From JAQVEM01 sp964616545 (GTDB lineage: Bacteria; Actinomycetota; Humimicrobiia; Humimicrobiales; Humimicrobiaceae), in the NCBI GenBank assembly GCA_964616545.1, contig CAZTUA010000012.1, positions 1-64,000 on the forward strand: DNA of 64,000 bases. Direction: 5' to 3'. The translations under genes were made by a program, and so were the position numbers. Shown in pieces: positions 9,049 to 17,516 of the stretch. The notes beneath the pieces are model-generated. The model was not told where the DNA came from and did not search any database. It saw nothing but the letters and a program-made list of their open reading frames with translations. Within the stretch, counting starts at the first letter, position 1, and every line of letters starts with the position of its first letter.

Positions 9049-9529
9049 AATTAATTAAATTATAAAGGTATTTCTATTTACTGCAAAATAAATATTCATA
9101 AAAGTATGGCACTTTTCATAATCTTTCCAGCAGGCATAAGTTTTCAACATAAAAATAATAATATTTTAATAAGGAAAAAGCTACTAGATTCTATGCCGGG
9201 ACAACAACCCAGCGCCCTTATGACATGCAGTATAGTGGTTTTTTTTAGGTTATCAACATTTTTTTCAACAGCTGTGGAAAAATGTATAAAAAACTGAAAT
9301 AGGTTTATAAAAGCTCACTATATAAAATATAAAAACCATAAGTTTTTCAAAAGTGGTTTTAATAAGAACACTTGTTTGAGAAAAAGCATAAAACCGCACC
9401 GGACCGGGTATAAAATAAGCGAGAAAGAGCCTGTTACAGCTAAAAGCATAACCTTGATATTAAAAAGATTAAAATGTATAATCAACTACCGAATTGTTAC
9501 AATGAAAAATAATACCAGTCAGGTAAAAG
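9049..9529. other. Candidate replication origin (oriC)
   Basis: A 481-bp gap with no convincing gene at the point where gene direction flips (minus-strand dnaA side to plus-strand rpmH side). It holds four DnaA-box-like 9-mers: TTTTCAACA at 9141-9149, TTATCAACA at 9250-9258, TTTTCAACA at 9262-9270 and TGTGGAAAA (TTTTCCACA on the other strand) at 9273-9281. Three of these sit within 32 bp. The flanking sequence is AT-rich, suitable for unwinding. The dnaA-side and rpmH promoters must also lie here. Confidence 0.7.
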
Positions 9530-9664
9530 ATGAAAAGAACATATCAGCCAAACGTTAGAAAGAGAAAGAAAAACCATGGTTTTATAGCCAGGATGAAAAC
9601 CCGTGCCGGAAGGGCTATAATTTCTGCTAGAAGAAGAAAAGGAAGAAAGAAGCTCTCGGCTTAA
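9530..9664 (+). CDS. rpmH: 50S ribosomal protein L34
   Basis: 44 aa, beginning MKRTYQPNVRKRKKNHGF and ending in the basic RRRKGRKKLSA tail; this is a complete, typical L34 of the large ribosomal subunit. The reading frame was found directly in the sequence (ATG at 9530, TAA at 9662-9664). It is the first plus-strand gene right of the presumed origin. The rnpA frame opens immediately after its stop codon. Confidence 0.97.
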   Translation: MKRTYQPNVRKRKKNHGFIARMKTRAGRAIISARRRKGRKKLSA

Positions 9665-9685
9665 AAAGCAAAAAGGACGGCGGTA

Positions 9686-10033
9686 ATTAAATTTCAAACT
9701 CTTAAAAGAAAAGGCGATTTTTTAAGATTATTAAAAGAAGGAAAACAAAAAAGAGACAGCGGCCTGGTGATATTTTTAATTAAAAAACCAGACGAAGATT
9801 GTAATATCAGAATAGGTTTTATAATTAGTAAAAAAAAAGGCGGAGCGGTTTTAAGAAACAAGATTAAAAGAGTTATAAAAGAGACTCTGAGGGAAACAGG
9901 TATAGAGATTTGCAGCAGTTTTGATATTTTGTTTAAAATAAACAGTAATATCCGGGATATAGATTTTAAAAAGCTAAGAGAAAGACTGGATAACTATATA
10001 ATTCCCTACATCGCCAGCTGCTCAAGGCAATAG
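9686..10033 (+). CDS. rnpA: Ribonuclease P protein component, probable ATT start
   Basis: 115 aa if begun at ATT 9686. The protein part of RNase P helps the RNA mature tRNA 5' ends. The RNR signature (LRNKIKRVIKE) is present. The conserved N-terminus (IKFQTLKRKGDFLRLLKEGK) is encoded upstream of the first ordinary start, GTG 9767, which would remove 27 residues including the conserved F-x-x-L and F contacts. The frame is open back to the rpmH stop and contains no ATG, GTG or TTG before 9767. AAAAGGA lies about 9 nt before the ATT. Product is certain; the start codon is the uncertain part. Confidence 0.85.
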   Translation: MKFQTLKRKGDFLRLLKEGKQKRDSGLVIFLIKKPDEDCNIRIGFIISKKKGGAVLRNKIKRVIKETLRETGIEICSSFDILFKINSNIRDIDFKKLRERLDNYIIPYIASCSRQ

Positions 10034-10058
10034 AGTAACAAATTTTATATTTTATAAA

Positions 10059-10268
10059 GTGAAACGACTATTAATATTTTTATTAAAAGCGTATAAGAAA
10101 TTTATCTCACCAGTGTTGCCGCAGAGCTGCAGGTTTTACCCGACCTGCTCAGAATATGCAATACAAGCAATAAGAAAGCATGGTGTATTAAAAGGTAGTA
10201 TTAAATCAATATATAGAATTTTGAGATGTAATCCTTTTAACAGAGGCGGATATGACCCTGTTAAGTGA
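10059..10268 (+). CDS. yidD: Membrane protein insertion efficiency factor YidD
   Basis: 69 aa, normal length, starting at GTG 10059. It has the family pattern Y-K-K-F-I-S-P-x-L-P-x-S-C-R-F-x-P-T-C-S-x-Y, with the three conserved Cys, and ends in the GGYDPV signature. YidD is an amphipathic, membrane-associated protein found beside rnpA and yidC and thought to aid YidC-dependent insertion. It lies 25 nt after rnpA and 21 nt before yidC. Confidence 0.95.
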   Translation: MKRLLIFLLKAYKKFISPVLPQSCRFYPTCSEYAIQAIRKHGVLKGSIKSIYRILRCNPFNRGGYDPVK

Positions 10269-10289
10269 TAAGAAAGAAGGTATGGTAAG

Positions 10290-11150
10290 TTGACCCAATT
10301 ATTACAGCTGCTCAGGCCGATTCAGAACGTTCTGGAATATATAGTAGTTTTTCTTTATAACAATGTGGTTGAAAATTATGGTATAGTAATAATACTCTTA
10401 ACAATTATAGTAAGAATAGTATTAATTCCGCTTACTATAACTCAGACAAGGTCTGTTGCAAAAATGCAAAAACTCCAGCCTGAGCTTAAAGAGCTGCAGA
10501 AAAAATATAAGGACGATAAACAAAAACTGCAACAGGAAACTATGGAATTTTACCAGAAGAATAATGTCAACCCCCTTGCTGGATGCCTGCCCCTTCTTTT
10601 GCAGATGCCTGTATTTTTTGCACTGTTCCAGGCACTGAGAAACCCGTCAGAAATTGTAACAAATGTACTCGGAAATTCTACGTTTAACGGAATAACCAGT
10701 GGAATAAATATGAGCATAATGGGAATAATGAGCGGAGAGGAATTCATATTGGAAGGAGCCCAGAATCCAAATTTTAATTTTTTATGGATGAATTTAAACG
10801 AACAAGACCCTTATTACATTCTTGTTATATTAATGGTTGCAACGATGTTTTTATCCACCAGGATGACAACTACAGACCCAAAACAATCAAAGATTATGTA
10901 TCTTATGCCTTTAGCTTTTGGTTTTATATCGTTCAGTTTTCCTGCGGGAATACTTGTATACTGGGTAACAACAAATATATGGTCTATAGGACAGCAGTGG
11001 ATAATAAACAAACTTATTACCAAAGACAGAGTAAAGAAAGAACTGGAACAAAAAGACAAAGGTGTGGAAGGCGAAAAGGAACTAAGCGAAGAGGATAAAA
11101 AAATAATAAGAAGGAAGATAAAGAAGAAAAAGAAAAAAAAGAAAAGGTAA
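10290..11150 (+). CDS. yidC: YidC/Oxa1 family membrane protein insertase
   Basis: 286 aa, starting at TTG 10290 (the nearby ATG at 10281 runs into a stop). It is the short Gram-positive-type form without the large periplasmic domain. Conserved segments include NYGIVIILLTIIVRI, the LQPELKELQKKYKDD cytoplasmic loop, and GCLPLLLQMPVFFALFQ. It ends in a very basic tail of Lys and Arg that could contact the ribosome. It inserts proteins into the cytoplasmic membrane with or without Sec. Confidence 0.95.
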   Translation: MTQLLQLLRPIQNVLEYIVVFLYNNVVENYGIVIILLTIIVRIVLIPLTITQTRSVAKMQKLQPELKELQKKYKDDKQKLQQETMEFYQKNNVNPLAGCLPLLLQMPVFFALFQALRNPSEIVTNVLGNSTFNGITSGINMSIMGIMSGEEFILEGAQNPNFNFLWMNLNEQDPYYILVILMVATMFLSTRMTTTDPKQSKIMYLMPLAFGFISFSFPAGILVYWVTTNIWSIGQQWIINKLITKDRVKKELEQKDKGVEGEKELSEEDKKIIRRKIKKKKKKKKR

Positions 11151-11176
11151 AACTTGTATTGCAGGAGGTGATATAA

Positions 11177-11767
11177 GTGACCGGAGATAGAGACCTTGAA
11201 GATGCTCTTGATATATATGTAGAATCCCTGGAAAAAGAACAGAAGGACAATCAACTGATAGAAAATGATAATAAAATTAAAAAAAGGGAAGAGAATAGAG
11301 AAGAAGAAATTACCGGGCTGGAGAAAATAAGAAAGATATTGAAAAAATCAATAGAGCTTATATGTGTGGGCGAGAAAGTTAAAATAAACGCCGACTCAAA
11401 AGAACTAAAGCTTTCAGTGTATGGAGATGATCTGGGTATTGCTATAGGAAGAAATGGGAAGAACATGCAGGCATTGGAATATATAATCAATTTAATTAGT
11501 AAAAGAAAAAATCTGGTTAGTAGAAATATAATTATAGACATCAAAGACTATCGACAGAAAAGAATAGAGAAAATAAAGAAAAATGCGCTATCTATGGCAA
11601 AAAAAGCTATTAATGAAGGAAGAAAAATTGCATTACAGCCAATGTGTTCCTATGAGCGAAAAATAATACACAATGCACTTGCAAAATTAAAAGAAGTGAA
11701 TACAAGAAGTATATACGAAGAGCCAAACAGAAAGATAATTATATATCCGGTAAAAGACAGCAAATAG
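11177..11767 (+). CDS. jag: KH/R3H RNA-binding protein Jag (KhpB-like)
   Basis: 196 aa, starting at GTG 11177 with a strong GGAGGTGATAT site. After a charged N-terminal region (about 1-55) come a KH domain with AIGRNGKNMQALEYIINL and an R3H domain with the MCSYERKIIHNAL segment carrying the R-x3-H pattern. It binds RNA, and in Gram-positives the KhpA/KhpB pair affects cell-wall synthesis and small RNAs. It lies 26 nt after yidC, the usual place, and is followed by a terminator. Confidence 0.9.
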   Translation: MTGDRDLEDALDIYVESLEKEQKDNQLIENDNKIKKREENREEEITGLEKIRKILKKSIELICVGEKVKINADSKELKLSVYGDDLGIAIGRNGKNMQALEYIINLISKRKNLVSRNIIIDIKDYRQKRIEKIKKNALSMAKKAINEGRKIALQPMCSYERKIIHNALAKLKEVNTRSIYEEPNRKIIIYPVKDSK

Positions 11768-11792
11768 AGAAGAGGAAAAAAATGAAAATAAA

Positions 11793-11819
11793 ATATGGCG
11801 CCCCGGCGCCATTTTTTTA
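11793..11819 (+). terminator. Rho-independent terminator after jag
   Basis: Stem ATGGCGCC (11795-11802) pairs exactly with GGCGCCAT (11805-11812) and is followed by a run of seven T. It ends the rpmH-rnpA-yidD-yidC-jag transcription unit and separates it from mnmE. Confidence 0.9.
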
Positions 11820-11901
11820 TGGTATTTTTACATATTAAAAAACATTAAATATAATTAGTCTATAAAAAGAGCAATTTATAATTATTAAACTATAAAAAGA
11901 G

Positions 11902-13284
11902 ATGAATAATAGCGAAACAATTGTTGCAATAGGAACAAAACCGGGGGAAGCTGCTATAGGGATCGTTAAAATAAGCGGCTATGCTTCAATAGCTGTTGCA
12001 GAAAAAATATTCAGGTCAAAAAGAAAAAAGAAGCTCTCCGCCATAGGAACGTATAACATGGTATACGGTCATATTTTTGATAGGAACGGGAAGGTTGTAG
12101 ACGAAGTTGTGGTTTCTATAATGAGGTCCCCTCGCTCTTACACAAAAGAGGATGTTGTTGAAATAAATTGCCACGGAGGACTTGTTGCCACGGAAAAAGT
12201 ACTGGATCTTTGCGTTGAAAATGGTGCAAGAATAGCAGAACCGGGTGAATTTACAAAAAGAGCATTTCTAAACGGAAGAATTGACCTGTCACAGGCAGAA
12301 GCTGTAATTGATATCGTAAAATCAAGAACCGAGCAGAGTTTAAAAATAGCAGTAAAAAATCTACAGGGCACAATAAAAAATGAGATAAAGAAGATAAGAG
12401 AGAAAATCCTTGAAATTATTGCTCAGCTTGAAGTTTCGGTAGATTTTATAGAGGAAGACCTTGAAATAACGCCATACGGGAAGATTGGAAATAAAATAAA
12501 TAAAATAAAAAAAGAACTTGAAGAAATGATTGAAGATGAAAAAAGGGGAGAAATATTAAAAAATGGATTAAAGATAGCAATTGTAGGAAGACCAAATGTT
12601 GGTAAATCAAGCCTGCTCAATCTATTATCTAAGAAGGAAAAGGCAATAGTAACATCCATACCCGGGACAACAAGAGATGCAGTAGAAGAAATACTTTATG
12701 TGGAGGGGATACCGCTTATCCTGGTGGATACAGCGGGAATAAGAAAATCAAAAAATGTAATTGAGAAAATTGGCGTGGAAAGAAGTTTAAAACATATAGG
12801 AGAAGCGGAGCTGGTAATACTGGTACTGGATGGTAACAAAAAACTTGAAAAAGGAGACCTGGATATAATTAAAAAGGTAAGAAAAAAAACAACTATATGC
12901 TGCATAAATAAAATAGATCTGAGCCAAAATATTCAATTAAGCAGAGTAAAAGACTATTTTGATGAAGGGGAAATTATTAAAATTTCTGCGTTAAAGGGCT
13001 CTGGAATTGAAGAACTTGAAAATACAATAAAGAAGCTGGCACTAAGAAACGGCGATATTAACCTGGAAGAAAAAATAATTGTTAACAGAAGACACAGAAA
13101 TATATTAATAAAAGCAAAAGTTTTGCTGGAAAATGCAGAGAGGGCAATAAAAAGAAAAATGTCCGAAGAATTCCCGTGTGCTGATTTAAGAGAAGCATAC
13201 GGGCTGCTTGGTGAAATAGCAGGAGAAACAGTAAAGGATGATATTCTGGGGAAAATATTCAGTCAATTCTGTGTTGGGAAATAA
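11902..13284 (+). CDS. mnmE: tRNA uridine-5-carboxymethylaminomethyl modification GTPase MnmE
   Basis: 460 aa, full length. The N-terminal tetrahydrofolate-binding domain (about 1-120) is followed by a helical region split by the Ras-like G domain with GRPNVGKSS (G1), DTAGI (G3) and NKID (G4). The C-terminal catalytic Cys is present in the FCVGK ending. With MnmG it modifies the wobble uridine of certain tRNAs. It lies ahead of two MnmG-type genes, with a parS site in the following gap. Confidence 0.97.
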   Translation: MNNSETIVAIGTKPGEAAIGIVKISGYASIAVAEKIFRSKRKKKLSAIGTYNMVYGHIFDRNGKVVDEVVVSIMRSPRSYTKEDVVEINCHGGLVATEKVLDLCVENGARIAEPGEFTKRAFLNGRIDLSQAEAVIDIVKSRTEQSLKIAVKNLQGTIKNEIKKIREKILEIIAQLEVSVDFIEEDLEITPYGKIGNKINKIKKELEEMIEDEKRGEILKNGLKIAIVGRPNVGKSSLLNLLSKKEKAIVTSIPGTTRDAVEEILYVEGIPLILVDTAGIRKSKNVIEKIGVERSLKHIGEAELVILVLDGNKKLEKGDLDIIKKVRKKTTICCINKIDLSQNIQLSRVKDYFDEGEIIKISALKGSGIEELENTIKKLALRNGDINLEEKIIVNRRHRNILIKAKVLLENAERAIKRKMSEEFPCADLREAYGLLGEIAGETVKDDILGKIFSQFCVGK

Positions 13285-13332
13285 GGGATCTAAAAATGCC
13301 AAAAAGTAATATAAAGAGAATATTTGGCGAAA

Positions 13333-13348
13333 TGTTTCACGTGAAACA
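13333..13348. promoter_or_regulatory. parS site 1
   Basis: TGTTTCACGTGAAACA is a perfect match to the bacterial parS palindrome bound by ParB. It lies between mnmE and the MnmG paralog, about 4 kb from the presumed origin and 5 kb from parB. Confidence 0.95.
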
Positions 13349-13373
13349 TAAATAAAACCAATTTGAATTTAAT

Positions 13374-14738
13374 ATGAAAGGTAAGAATAAATACGACGTT
13401 ATAGTTATAGGAGCAGGGCATGCAGGCTGTGAAGCAGCGCTGGCTTCGGCAGGGAGTAGTGCAAAAACGCTGCTGATATCAATCAATATGGACACTGTAG
13501 AGTTAATGCCTTTTGGAAACGAGCTGGGAGGTTTTGGGAAAGATCTGCTTCTAAAGGAAGCAGATTATATGGGAGGAGAAATATATAAGAATGTAAAAAG
13601 AAATTATATCTGCTCGAGACTCGAAAAAAATAAGGAAAACCCGCAGACCATAACCACAAGAGTGCTGGTAGACAGAAGAAATTATTCACTATCAATGAAA
13701 AGGGTGCTTGAAAACAAAGAAAATCTTGATTTAAGACAGGGTCTTGCAGTAGAAGTTTCAAAAAAAGGAAAAGTATATAGATTAAGGACAAGTGATGGAA
13801 TTATATATTCATGTAATTGTCTGGTGATATGTACGGGAACTTTTCTTGGTGCAAGAATATTCTGGGGCAGACATAGAATAGAAGCCGGCAGACAGGGAGA
13901 GATATGCTCTAAAAGATTTTTAGAGAACTTAAAGAAAGAAGGCTTAAAATTTAGCAAAATAAAAAGCTACATCGCCCCGGCAGTAGATGAAAAAACGATA
14001 AAAATATCAAATCTTGAAAAAGAGGGGCAAAAGGAAGAAAAGAAAATGTTTTTACTGGAAAATGGCTTTAAAAACAAAAAACAGATGAACTATTATAAGA
14101 CTTATATAAATGATAATTTTATCAGCTGCATACTAAAATACAAAGGGAATAAAAGAACAAAATATGAACATGATTATAATTACGAAATAAATTTTCTTCC
14201 CATAGAAGAAAGAATATTAGACCGTAAAAATGAAGCAGAAAGAGAAATATTCATCCTGCCGTTAGGGAGAAAAACAGGTGAAAGGTATTTAATGGGTCTT
14301 GAAAATGCACTGCCGGAAGAATTACAGGAAGAAATGCTAAAAATGGTCAGCGGGCTGAATGAAGCTGAAATGACCAGGCCGGGCTACGGAATAGAATACA
14401 ATTGTCTTGGTTCATCAGAATTGGATAAGGGCCTGCAGAGTAAAAAAATGAGAGGTGTTTATTTTGCAGGCCGTATAAACAGAACACACGGGTATGAGGA
14501 ATCAGCAGCGCAGGGGATAATAGCCGGAATAAATGCATCAAGAAGAGCGAGAGGGCTGAGAAGCATTTTGTTAAATAGAGAGGAAAGCTGTACAGGAATG
14601 TTAATAAATAGTATTACAATGAGAAAAAAGGGAAGTGTGCCATACAGTACAATCACGACTGTAGAAGAATATTTAAGATATCGCGGACAGACAGCAGGGA
14701 TAATAGAAAAAAGATCGTTAAAGATTTATAAATCTTAA
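13374..14738 (+). CDS. Truncated MnmG-like FAD protein (second MnmG paralog)
   Basis: 454 aa, versus 626 for the true MnmG next door. The FAD-binding N-terminus is kept (VIVIGAGHAGCEAALASA), as are late blocks such as RPGYGIEYNC, FAGRINRTHGYEESAAQG and RYLMGLENALPEE. The PCNPSIGG block, with its conserved Cys, is replaced by PFGNELGG, the GPRHCPS-type block with the second Cys is missing, and the C-terminal helical domain (about 170 residues) that contacts MnmE and tRNA is absent. It is not TrmFO: the sequence is MnmG-like throughout. It has no stop or frameshift, so it looks maintained. Possible roles are a changed-specificity flavoenzyme or a regulatory partner of MnmG. Confidence 0.75.
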   Translation: MKGKNKYDVIVIGAGHAGCEAALASAGSSAKTLLISINMDTVELMPFGNELGGFGKDLLLKEADYMGGEIYKNVKRNYICSRLEKNKENPQTITTRVLVDRRNYSLSMKRVLENKENLDLRQGLAVEVSKKGKVYRLRTSDGIIYSCNCLVICTGTFLGARIFWGRHRIEAGRQGEICSKRFLENLKKEGLKFSKIKSYIAPAVDEKTIKISNLEKEGQKEEKKMFLLENGFKNKKQMNYYKTYINDNFISCILKYKGNKRTKYEHDYNYEINFLPIEERILDRKNEAEREIFILPLGRKTGERYLMGLENALPEELQEEMLKMVSGLNEAEMTRPGYGIEYNCLGSSELDKGLQSKKMRGVYFAGRINRTHGYEESAAQGIIAGINASRRARGLRSILLNREESCTGMLINSITMRKKGSVPYSTITTVEEYLRYRGQTAGIIEKRSLKIYKS

Positions 14739-14776
14739 AGAGCAGGAGCAGAAGGAATTTTTAAACTTATATAAAA

Positions 14777-14792
14777 TGTTTCACGTGAAACA
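14777..14792. promoter_or_regulatory. parS site 2
   Basis: A second perfect TGTTTCACGTGAAACA, between the MnmG paralog and mnmG. The two sites are 1.44 kb apart and bracket the paralog. Confidence 0.95.
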
Positions 14793-14829
14793 ATATTTCA
14801 ATCTTTTTATTATATAAGGTAAAGGCATT

Positions 14830-16710
14830 ATGGAATATGATGTTATAGTTATAGGAGCAGGGCATGCGGGCTGTGAAGCTGCCCTGGCAACGGCACGATT
14901 GGGCCTGAAAACATTAGTTCTTACAATAAATTCGGATAAAATTGCTTTAATGCCCTGTAATCCTTCAATTGGAGGGGTTGGTAAAAGCCAGCTTGTAAGT
15001 GAATTAGATGCAATGGGCGGTCAGATGGCAAGAATTGCTGATAAGACATATATACAGATAAAAATTTTAAATAAAAAGAAAGGACCCGCAGTCCAGGCCC
15101 TGAGAGCACAGATAGATAAGAAAGAGTATGAAACCGAGATGAAAAAAATTCTTGAAACAACAAAAAATTTAACCCTCAGGCAGGGTACAGTGGATAAAAT
15201 ACTGGTAAAAGACGGCACTGTAACAGGCGTTATGATAGACAGCGGCCCTGTGTTTGAAGGGAAAGCTGTAATAGTAACCACAGGTACCTTTTTAAGGGGA
15301 AGAATAATTATAGGCAAAAAAGATTATCATGCCGGTAGAATGGGAGAATACCCTGCTATGAACTTAACGGATAATCTAATTTTACATGGATTTGAAATTG
15401 CGAGATTTCAAACAGCAACCCCTCCAAGAGTTGATAAAAAAACCCTTGACCTGTCAAAAACAGAAGTTCAGCGCGGAGAAGAAGAAAATTTGAGTTTTTC
15501 TTTCTGGAATGAAGGAAAGGCCCGGAAGCAGGTAGATTGCTATCTAACTTATACAAATAAAAAAACACATGAAATTATTAGAAAATATATAAAACAGTCA
15601 CCAATAAAATCCGGGATGATAAACACCCACGGGCCCAGACACTGCCCGTCTATAGATAGAAAAGTGATTAATTTTCCAGAAAAGGCAAGACACCCTGTTT
15701 TTATTGAGCCCGAAGGCGCATTTACAGATGAAATGTATCTGCAGGGATTAACAACAAGCATGCCCGCAGAAATACAGCAAAAGATAATAAATACAGTTGA
15801 AGGGCTTGAAAATGCAAAGATAATAAGACCGGGTTATGCCGTAGAATATGACTACATAATACCAAATCAGCTAAATATAACGCTTGAATCAAAAAAAATA
15901 AGGAATTTGTATTTCGCAGGGCAGATAAATGGAACTTCTGGATATGAAGAAGCTGCAGTTCAGGGATTTGTAAGCGGTGTGAATGCAGTGCAGAGGATAA
16001 AAAAAGGGCCGCCCCTGATATTAACGAGGGATAACAGTTATACAGGCGTTCTTATAGACGACCTTATAACAAAAGAGTTAATAGAACCATATAGAATGTA
16101 TACTTCGAGAGCGGAATACAGGCTTATATTAAGATGTGACAATGCTGATATAAGGCTGAGCAGGTACGGAAACGAAATAGGCCTTATAACAGAAAAACAG
16201 TACAGTAAGGTCACCGGCAGAGAAAAAATAATAAAAAAAGTTATAGATATAGCAAAAAAAAGCAGGATAAGTTCTGCTGAGGACAGAGGTTTTATTACAG
16301 AAGGCGGAGAAACAAAGCAGGTAGAGACATCATCAACTATTTATAAATTTTTAAAAAGGCCCGGTGTTGATATAGAAGATGTGGCGGGGTTTCTTGATGA
16401 AAATGCAGGTAAATACGATAAAAATATTTTAAAACAGGCCGAAACAATAATAAAATATGAGGGATATATAAACAGGCAGCTGAGCGAGATTAAAAAAATG
16501 GAAGAGCTGGAGAAATACTACATACCGGCTGATATAAATTATTTTGATATAAAAGGCATTACCTATGAAGCCCGGGAAAAACTTTCAGAAATAAGGCCGA
16601 ATACTCTTGGTCAGGCATCAAGAATAGCAGGAATATCGCCGGCTGACATTTCAATATTAATGTTAAACCTGAAAGGGAAAATAAATAAGGTTCAAAAATT
16701 TGGATATTGA
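14830..16710 (+). CDS. mnmG: tRNA uridine-5-carboxymethylaminomethyl modification enzyme MnmG
   Basis: 626 aa, normal length. It is the FAD enzyme that works with MnmE on wobble uridine 34. All hallmark blocks are present: GAGHAGCEAA for FAD, PCNPSIGGVGKSQLVSELDAMGG, GPRHCPSIDRK with its catalytic Cys, YEEAAVQG, SRAEYRL, and the C-terminal helical domain with KGITYEAREKL and RPNTLGQASRIAG. Its stop overlaps the start of rsmG by 11 nt. Confidence 0.97.
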   Translation: MEYDVIVIGAGHAGCEAALATARLGLKTLVLTINSDKIALMPCNPSIGGVGKSQLVSELDAMGGQMARIADKTYIQIKILNKKKGPAVQALRAQIDKKEYETEMKKILETTKNLTLRQGTVDKILVKDGTVTGVMIDSGPVFEGKAVIVTTGTFLRGRIIIGKKDYHAGRMGEYPAMNLTDNLILHGFEIARFQTATPPRVDKKTLDLSKTEVQRGEEENLSFSFWNEGKARKQVDCYLTYTNKKTHEIIRKYIKQSPIKSGMINTHGPRHCPSIDRKVINFPEKARHPVFIEPEGAFTDEMYLQGLTTSMPAEIQQKIINTVEGLENAKIIRPGYAVEYDYIIPNQLNITLESKKIRNLYFAGQINGTSGYEEAAVQGFVSGVNAVQRIKKGPPLILTRDNSYTGVLIDDLITKELIEPYRMYTSRAEYRLILRCDNADIRLSRYGNEIGLITEKQYSKVTGREKIIKKVIDIAKKSRISSAEDRGFITEGGETKQVETSSTIYKFLKRPGVDIEDVAGFLDENAGKYDKNILKQAETIIKYEGYINRQLSEIKKMEELEKYYIPADINYFDIKGITYEAREKLSEIRPNTLGQASRIAGISPADISILMLNLKGKINKVQKFGY

Positions 16711-17431
16711 TAATTCTATAGAATTATCGCTTGAAGAGCTTGGTGTGGGGTATTCATATAACCAGATAAATGCCCTGAAAGCGTATCTGGAAATCCTCTA
16801 TAAATACAATAAAAAAATTAATTTAACCGGGACAAAGGGTAAAGAGGATATATTAAAGAGACATATCCTGGATTCTCTATCGCTGCTGAGGCACAGAAGT
16901 GAGTTTTTTAAGGATAATTGCAGAAAACAAAAAATTCTGGACCTGGGAACAGGGGCGGGTCTTCCAGGGATACCTCTGTCGATTTTTTTAAGTGAAAGCA
17001 CGCTCTATCTGCTTGAAAACTCCCTGAAAAAAATTAACTTTTTAAATGCTGCCGCGAGAGAGCTTAATCTTAAAAATGTAAGAATAATCAGGGGAAGGGC
17101 AGAAGAGCTGGGGAGAGAAAGAAATTACAGGGGAGATTTTGACATTATAATGGCGAGGGCGGTTGCAAAAATCAATATTCTGAATGAATTAGCAATTCCA
17201 TTTTGCAAAATAAATGGTAAAATTATATTTTATAAAAGCAGAAAAATAAATATTGATATAAGAGAATCAAAAGAGTCTATCTTAAAATTAGGAGGAGCAA
17301 TAGATAAATTATTAGAAGTCAGGGTTCCTTATATAAATGAATACAGAGTCTTTTTAGTAATAAGCAAAGTGAAAGAGTCGCCTGATATATACCCCAGAAG
17401 TTTTAATAAAATAAAAAAGAACCCTCTGTGA
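16700..17431 (+). CDS. rsmG: 16S rRNA (guanine-N7)-methyltransferase RsmG
   Basis: 243 aa, starting at TTG 16700 inside the end of mnmG, the usual gidA-gidB coupling. The SAM-binding motif ILDLGTGAGLPGIPL and the NLTGTKGKEDILKRHILDSL block are typical. It methylates G527 of 16S rRNA. The last 20 residues are unusually Lys-rich. It is followed by an 85-nt gap and parA. Confidence 0.95.
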   Translation: MDIDNSIELSLEELGVGYSYNQINALKAYLEILYKYNKKINLTGTKGKEDILKRHILDSLSLLRHRSEFFKDNCRKQKILDLGTGAGLPGIPLSIFLSESTLYLLENSLKKINFLNAAARELNLKNVRIIRGRAEELGRERNYRGDFDIIMARAVAKINILNELAIPFCKINGKIIFYKSRKINIDIRESKESILKLGGAIDKLLEVRVPYINEYRVFLVISKVKESPDIYPRSFNKIKKNPL

Positions 17432-17516
17432 AGCGGGCGAAGAGGTATCTGCAATTGGTCATATGGCTAAATGCACATAATATATCAGGGAAATTAAGCG
17501 GTGACCGGCTTTACTT

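Noticed and set aside
9106..9297. 63-codon open frame inside the origin gap
   Set aside because: It overlaps the DnaA-box cluster, has no ribosome-binding site and a low-complexity hydrophobic composition; non-coding is the better reading.
9376..9558. 60-codon open frame overlapping rpmH
   Set aside because: It overlaps the certain rpmH gene in another frame and has no recognisable features.
10814..11254. 146-codon frame antisense to yidC and jag
   Set aside because: It is a shadow of the Lys-rich yidC tail read backwards (long runs of Phe) and lies opposite two certain genes.
13374..14738. Annotation of the MnmG paralog as TrmFO
   Set aside because: Length is similar to TrmFO, but the motifs (GAGHAGCEAA, GYEESAAQG, RPGYGIEYN) are those of MnmG and the TrmFO-specific N-terminal pattern is absent.
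17432..17516. Possible tRNA or small RNA between rsmG and parA
   Set aside because: No cloverleaf, anticodon arm or terminator could be drawn in these 85 bases.
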